Shown: in pieces, positions 13,178 to 15,536 of the stretch
How the letters are laid out: the number at the start of each line of letters is the position of its first letter
Position numbering within the stretch: position 1 is the stretch's first letter
Assembly: GCA_013372965.1 (NCBI GenBank)
Contig: JABXIR010000107.1
Location: forward strand, 1-15,536
Source: Gammaproteobacteria bacterium
Lineage (GTDB): Bacteria > Pseudomonadota > Gammaproteobacteria > Pseudomonadales > DSM-25080
Reading direction: 5' to 3'
DNA length: 15,536 nt
Translations under genes and position numbers: made by a program
Notes under the pieces: generated by a model
What the model saw: the letters and a program-made list of their open reading frames with translations, nothing else
What the model was told of the DNA's origin: nothing
Databases searched by the model: none

Positions 13178-14305
13178 ATGACAGCGCAATTGACGAACGA
13201 GAACCTTAGCTTCAAAGCCAACGACGCGGCTCGATATGGCCTCGAAGAAGCGGTATTGCTGTCGATTCTTCACGATGCGGTTCGCTACCGTGCGATTACC
13301 GGTCGAGACAACAATTTGTGGGCCAAGATTGAGTCTTCTCGCTTTGCATTTTTAACGCCATTTTGGCAGCTAACTGACGTGCAAAGACTCATACAGAGTT
13401 TAGTGAATCAGCACGCTATCGTCGTTGGTTCACCTCCAGTCACCGAGTCTGACGCACTGATATTTCGACTGAATGAGGCCGCCCCTCGGGTCGAAACGAC
13501 TGAACATCGACCAGCGGCTCATCAAGTCCGTTCAGGCACTCCTCAGCCATCCGGACCTTTCGTAAAATCATCCGCGATGTCGCCCAACTGGGGTCCATCC
13601 GAGGACGACCTTCGTACGCTAACCCAATATGGGATTTCGCGGGAGTTTGCGCTTCAGCAGCTGCCTGAATTCGTTAATTATTGGCGTGAAAAGGGGACCG
13701 CTCACTCAACTTGGGGTAGCAAATTTGCGGCTCAAGTGCGCAGAAAATGGCGCGACCACCAGCAAAACGCAGCTCAAGCAGCCAAAAACCAGCCGATCGA
13801 CCCGAACTGGAAGCCTGGCGAAGAGGCCGTTGAAATTCTCACCAAACAAAACCAGATTCCGCTGGCATTTCTAAGCGACTGCGTACCGGAATTCAAATTG
13901 TATTGGCGCGAGCGCGGCGATGCATCGTCCACATGGGACAGCAAGTTTCTCAGCCATGTGAAACGACAGTGGGATGTATATCGAAATCGCATTACCAACG
14001 ATCCCACACCTCGTCCAATCCCACCAAATTGGCAGCCGAGTGGTGACGTCTTCGATATGTTTAAATTGGCAAATATCGATGAGGCCTTCGCACGCCAACT
14101 GGTTGCGGAATTCGTCCTTTACTGGCACGATTCCAAACAGGTACACGCTTCATGGAACACGAAATTCCTACAGCACGTAAAACATCGCTGGGCTCAGCGC
14201 CTAAACGTAGGTGCGTCAAGCCAGCTCGGAGAATCAAATGGTACAAGATCGACGCGTGACATCAGCCTCGGAGAAATCGTTAGCGACCGAGGGTGGGCCG
14301 AGTAA
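13178..14305 (+). CDS. DnaT-like replication protein: winged-helix-like N-terminus plus three DnaT-type repeats
   Basis: This 375-residue protein starts at the ATG preceded by GGAG (13165-13168). Residues 17-100 look like a winged-helix domain (LEEAVLLSILHDAVRY, then FWQLTDVQRLIQSLVNQHAIVV), as in phage replication initiators. A linker rich in Pro, Ser and His follows (101-133). Then come three copies of a 56-57 residue unit at 136-191, 209-265 and 283-338. Each starts PNW-x-P, has a central PEF/AEF-x-x-YW segment and ends W-x-x-KF-x-x-x-V-(K/R)-x-x-W. The unit matches the C-terminal ssDNA-binding domain of E. coli DnaT (YPDWQPDADF ... FIAYW), which has one copy. The protein probably binds DNA in primosome assembly or replication initiation. 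The C-terminal tail (345-375) is low in structure and overlaps the next gene. No gene symbol is given because the architecture differs from DnaT. Confidence 0.8.
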   Translation: MTAQLTNENLSFKANDAARYGLEEAVLLSILHDAVRYRAITGRDNNLWAKIESSRFAFLTPFWQLTDVQRLIQSLVNQHAIVVGSPPVTESDALIFRLNEAAPRVETTEHRPAAHQVRSGTPQPSGPFVKSSAMSPNWGPSEDDLRTLTQYGISREFALQQLPEFVNYWREKGTAHSTWGSKFAAQVRRKWRDHQQNAAQAAKNQPIDPNWKPGEEAVEILTKQNQIPLAFLSDCVPEFKLYWRERGDASSTWDSKFLSHVKRQWDVYRNRITNDPTPRPIPPNWQPSGDVFDMFKLANIDEAFARQLVAEFVLYWHDSKQVHASWNTKFLQHVKHRWAQRLNVGASSQLGESNGTRSTRDISLGEIVSDRGWAE

Positions 14306-14891
14306 AGCGGCTTACTCCGATGACTTAATTCAAACGATTAACGAAGTCGTTGCGATTTTACGCTTAAACTATCACAACCAATTTTCCGCTGCGTTTAAAA
14401 CCGAGGATGCACTCGTGGTATTTAAACGTTTGCTCGCCGAGAATTTAGCCAGCTACGACAGCTACGTGCCACGAAGCGCTATTAAAAAGCTCATCCGCGA
14501 AAGCGAGTACTTACCAACACTCAGTAAGATTATCGATTACTGTAACGCGGAAGTGCTTCAAGCCAACGGTCTTCCGAATGCCTATCAGGCCTATGAAGAG
14601 GCGTGTAACGCCCCAAGCCCAAAGGCCGCTTTCAAGTGGTCACATGCGGCAGTGTATCAGGCAGGCAAAGACGTTGGTTGGCAGTTTTTGGCATCTGAGG
14701 TCGAGAAAACGGCACTCCCCAAGTTTCAGCGTATCTACAAACATTGGTGTGAGCGCGTGATCAACGGAGAAACAATACCATCGCCCGACGTCCCTGAACT
14801 ACCCGAAAAAATCCAAACTAAAATGACCAAGGAAGAGCGTATTCAGGCCGCTCAAAAACTTAAAGCGCTACTCAACGACTCGACATCTTAA
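14238..14891 (+). CDS. Phage lambda P-like replication protein (putative helicase loader)
   Basis: The ATG at 14238 has GGAGA seven bases upstream and gives 217 residues, near lambda P (233). A GTG at 14211 would add nine residues with no better ribosome binding site. The first 68 bases overlap the DnaT-like gene. The parallels with lambda P run along the second half: YLP...YC-x-AE followed by GLPN (111-114), FKWSHAAVYQAGKDVGW (132-148) against the WKSNAHYW region, and RVINGETIPSP (173-183) against RINRGEAIPEP, then PELPE. No Walker A motif is present, unlike DnaC or DnaI, as in lambda P itself. The family loads the replicative helicase DnaB onto initiator-bound DNA. With the upstream gene it forms an O/P-like pair. 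It may serve the chromosome or be what remains of a prophage; no other phage gene is visible. Confidence 0.8.
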   Translation: MVQDRRVTSASEKSLATEGGPSKAAYSDDLIQTINEVVAILRLNYHNQFSAAFKTEDALVVFKRLLAENLASYDSYVPRSAIKKLIRESEYLPTLSKIIDYCNAEVLQANGLPNAYQAYEEACNAPSPKAAFKWSHAAVYQAGKDVGWQFLASEVEKTALPKFQRIYKHWCERVINGETIPSPDVPELPEKIQTKMTKEERIQAAQKLKALLNDSTS

Positions 14892-14918
14892 GGGCGTTTA
14901 TACCCGCCCTTGATTTTT
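14890..14918 (+). terminator. Intrinsic terminator of the lambda P-like gene
   Basis: A 7-bp stem AAGGGCG / CGCCCTT (14890-14896 with 14905-14911, loop TTTATACC) is followed by GATTTTT. The stem begins within the stop codon. There is no U-tract for the - strand, so the convergent ABC gene is not served by it. Confidence 0.8.
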
Positions 14919-14921
14919 AAT

Positions 14922-15536
14922 TCACGCGCCGCCAGTTTGTACTTTCCAAAGTTGCTGATATATCCCGGGTTTTTCTACCAGTGCGCTATGTGAACCTTGT
15001 GCGACAATTTCTCCGCGATCCAGAACCACGATATTATCGGCATTCACAATCGTCGACAGTCGATGGGCAATCATAATAACGGTTCGACCTTTACGGATTT
15101 GTTCAAGCGATCGCTGAATCGCCGCTTCAGTTTCGTTGTCAACAGCGGATGTCGCCTCATCCAAAATGAGTACTCGAGGATTTTTAAGCAGTGCTCTCGC
15201 AATCGACAAACGTTGTCGCTGCCCACCCGAAAGCTTTTGACCTCGCTCACCAACCACCGTGTCATAGCCGTTTGGTAGCTCTAAAATAAAATCATGAGCC
15301 TCAGCTAGCTTGGCGACCTCGATAATCTCATCATCGGTTGCCTCAGGCTTCGCAAAGGCGAGGTTTTCACGCACCGTTCCATGAAACAGAAACACATCTT
15401 GGCTCACTAATCCGATACTATCTCGCAGCGACTTAACATCCCATTCATTAAGCGGAACATCGTCAAGCGTTATGCTGCCCTGAAGTGGATCATAAAAACG
15501 CAGTAGTAACTTGGTGATGGTGCTCTTTCCTGCCCC
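14922..15536 (-). CDS. ABC exporter half-transporter, ATPase domain (5' part outside the window)
   Basis: The frame is open to the right edge, so only the C-terminal ATPase domain (204 residues) is seen; the membrane domain lies beyond the window. Walker A is cut at its start (GAGKST at the edge). Then follow the Q-loop LVSQDVFLF, signature LSGGQRQRLSIARALL, Walker B VLILDEATSAVD with the catalytic Glu, the D-loop, and the switch His in IAHRLST. The arrangement is that of homodimeric exporters of the MsbA/LmrA/MdlB group, which move lipids, drugs or peptides out across the inner membrane. MsbA is possible but cannot be told from other family members without the transmembrane part. Confidence 0.92.
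   Translation of the reverse strand, partial: GAGKSTITKLLLRFYDPLQGSITLDDVPLNEWDVKSLRDSIGLVSQDVFLFHGTVRENLAFAKPEATDDEIIEVAKLAEAHDFILELPNGYDTVVGERGQKLSGGQRQRLSIARALLKNPRVLILDEATSAVDNETEAAIQRSLEQIRKGRTVIMIAHRLSTIVNADNIVVLDRGEIVAQGSHSALVEKPGIYQQLWKVQTGGA

Overview
The window looks like chromosomal DNA from a gammaproteobacterium of moderate GC content. EttA, the EF-P paralogue EfpL/YeiP, methylglyoxal synthase and RadA all read as close relatives of the E. coli proteins. The set of genes does not fix a genus. I saw no tRNA, rRNA, CRISPR array or insertion sequence.

Layout: 1-2371 holds the 3' part of an M20 amidohydrolase gene and a complete acyl-CoA dehydrogenase gene, both on +. A bidirectional terminator separates the latter from the convergent ettA (2423-4087, -). 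ettA diverges from a two-gene unit (GIY-YIG protein and LOG-family nucleotidase, 4181-5015, +). A short 11-bp tandem repeat lies between that unit and the convergent efpL (5113-5679, -). From about 5813 to 11312 runs a vitamin B12 uptake operon: promoter candidate, cobalamin riboswitch, btuB, btuF, btuC, btuD, a divergent PduO-type cobalamin adenosyltransferase-like gene, and mgsA. Every junction between these six genes is an overlap. mgsA faces radA (11314-12696, -) with one base between their stop codons. A 481-bp gap with several inverted repeats follows. Then come two overlapping replication-type genes: a DnaT-like protein with three DnaT-type repeats and a phage lambda P-like helicase-loader homologue. 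An intrinsic terminator ends this unit, and the window closes with the 3' part of an ABC exporter gene on -.

How the parts work together: the riboswitch should shut off B12 uptake when cobalamin is plentiful. BtuB (outer membrane), BtuF (periplasm) and BtuCD (inner membrane) form the import route, and the next gene probably acts on imported corrinoid. mgsA at the end of this operon is unexpected. The DnaT-like plus lambda P-like pair resembles a phage replication-initiation module.

The points most worth a second look are the degenerate adenosyltransferase-like protein, the BtuF signal peptide encoded entirely inside the end of btuB, mgsA in a B12-riboswitch operon, the triple-repeat DnaT-like protein with its lambda P-like partner, and the inverted-repeat-rich gap upstream of them.
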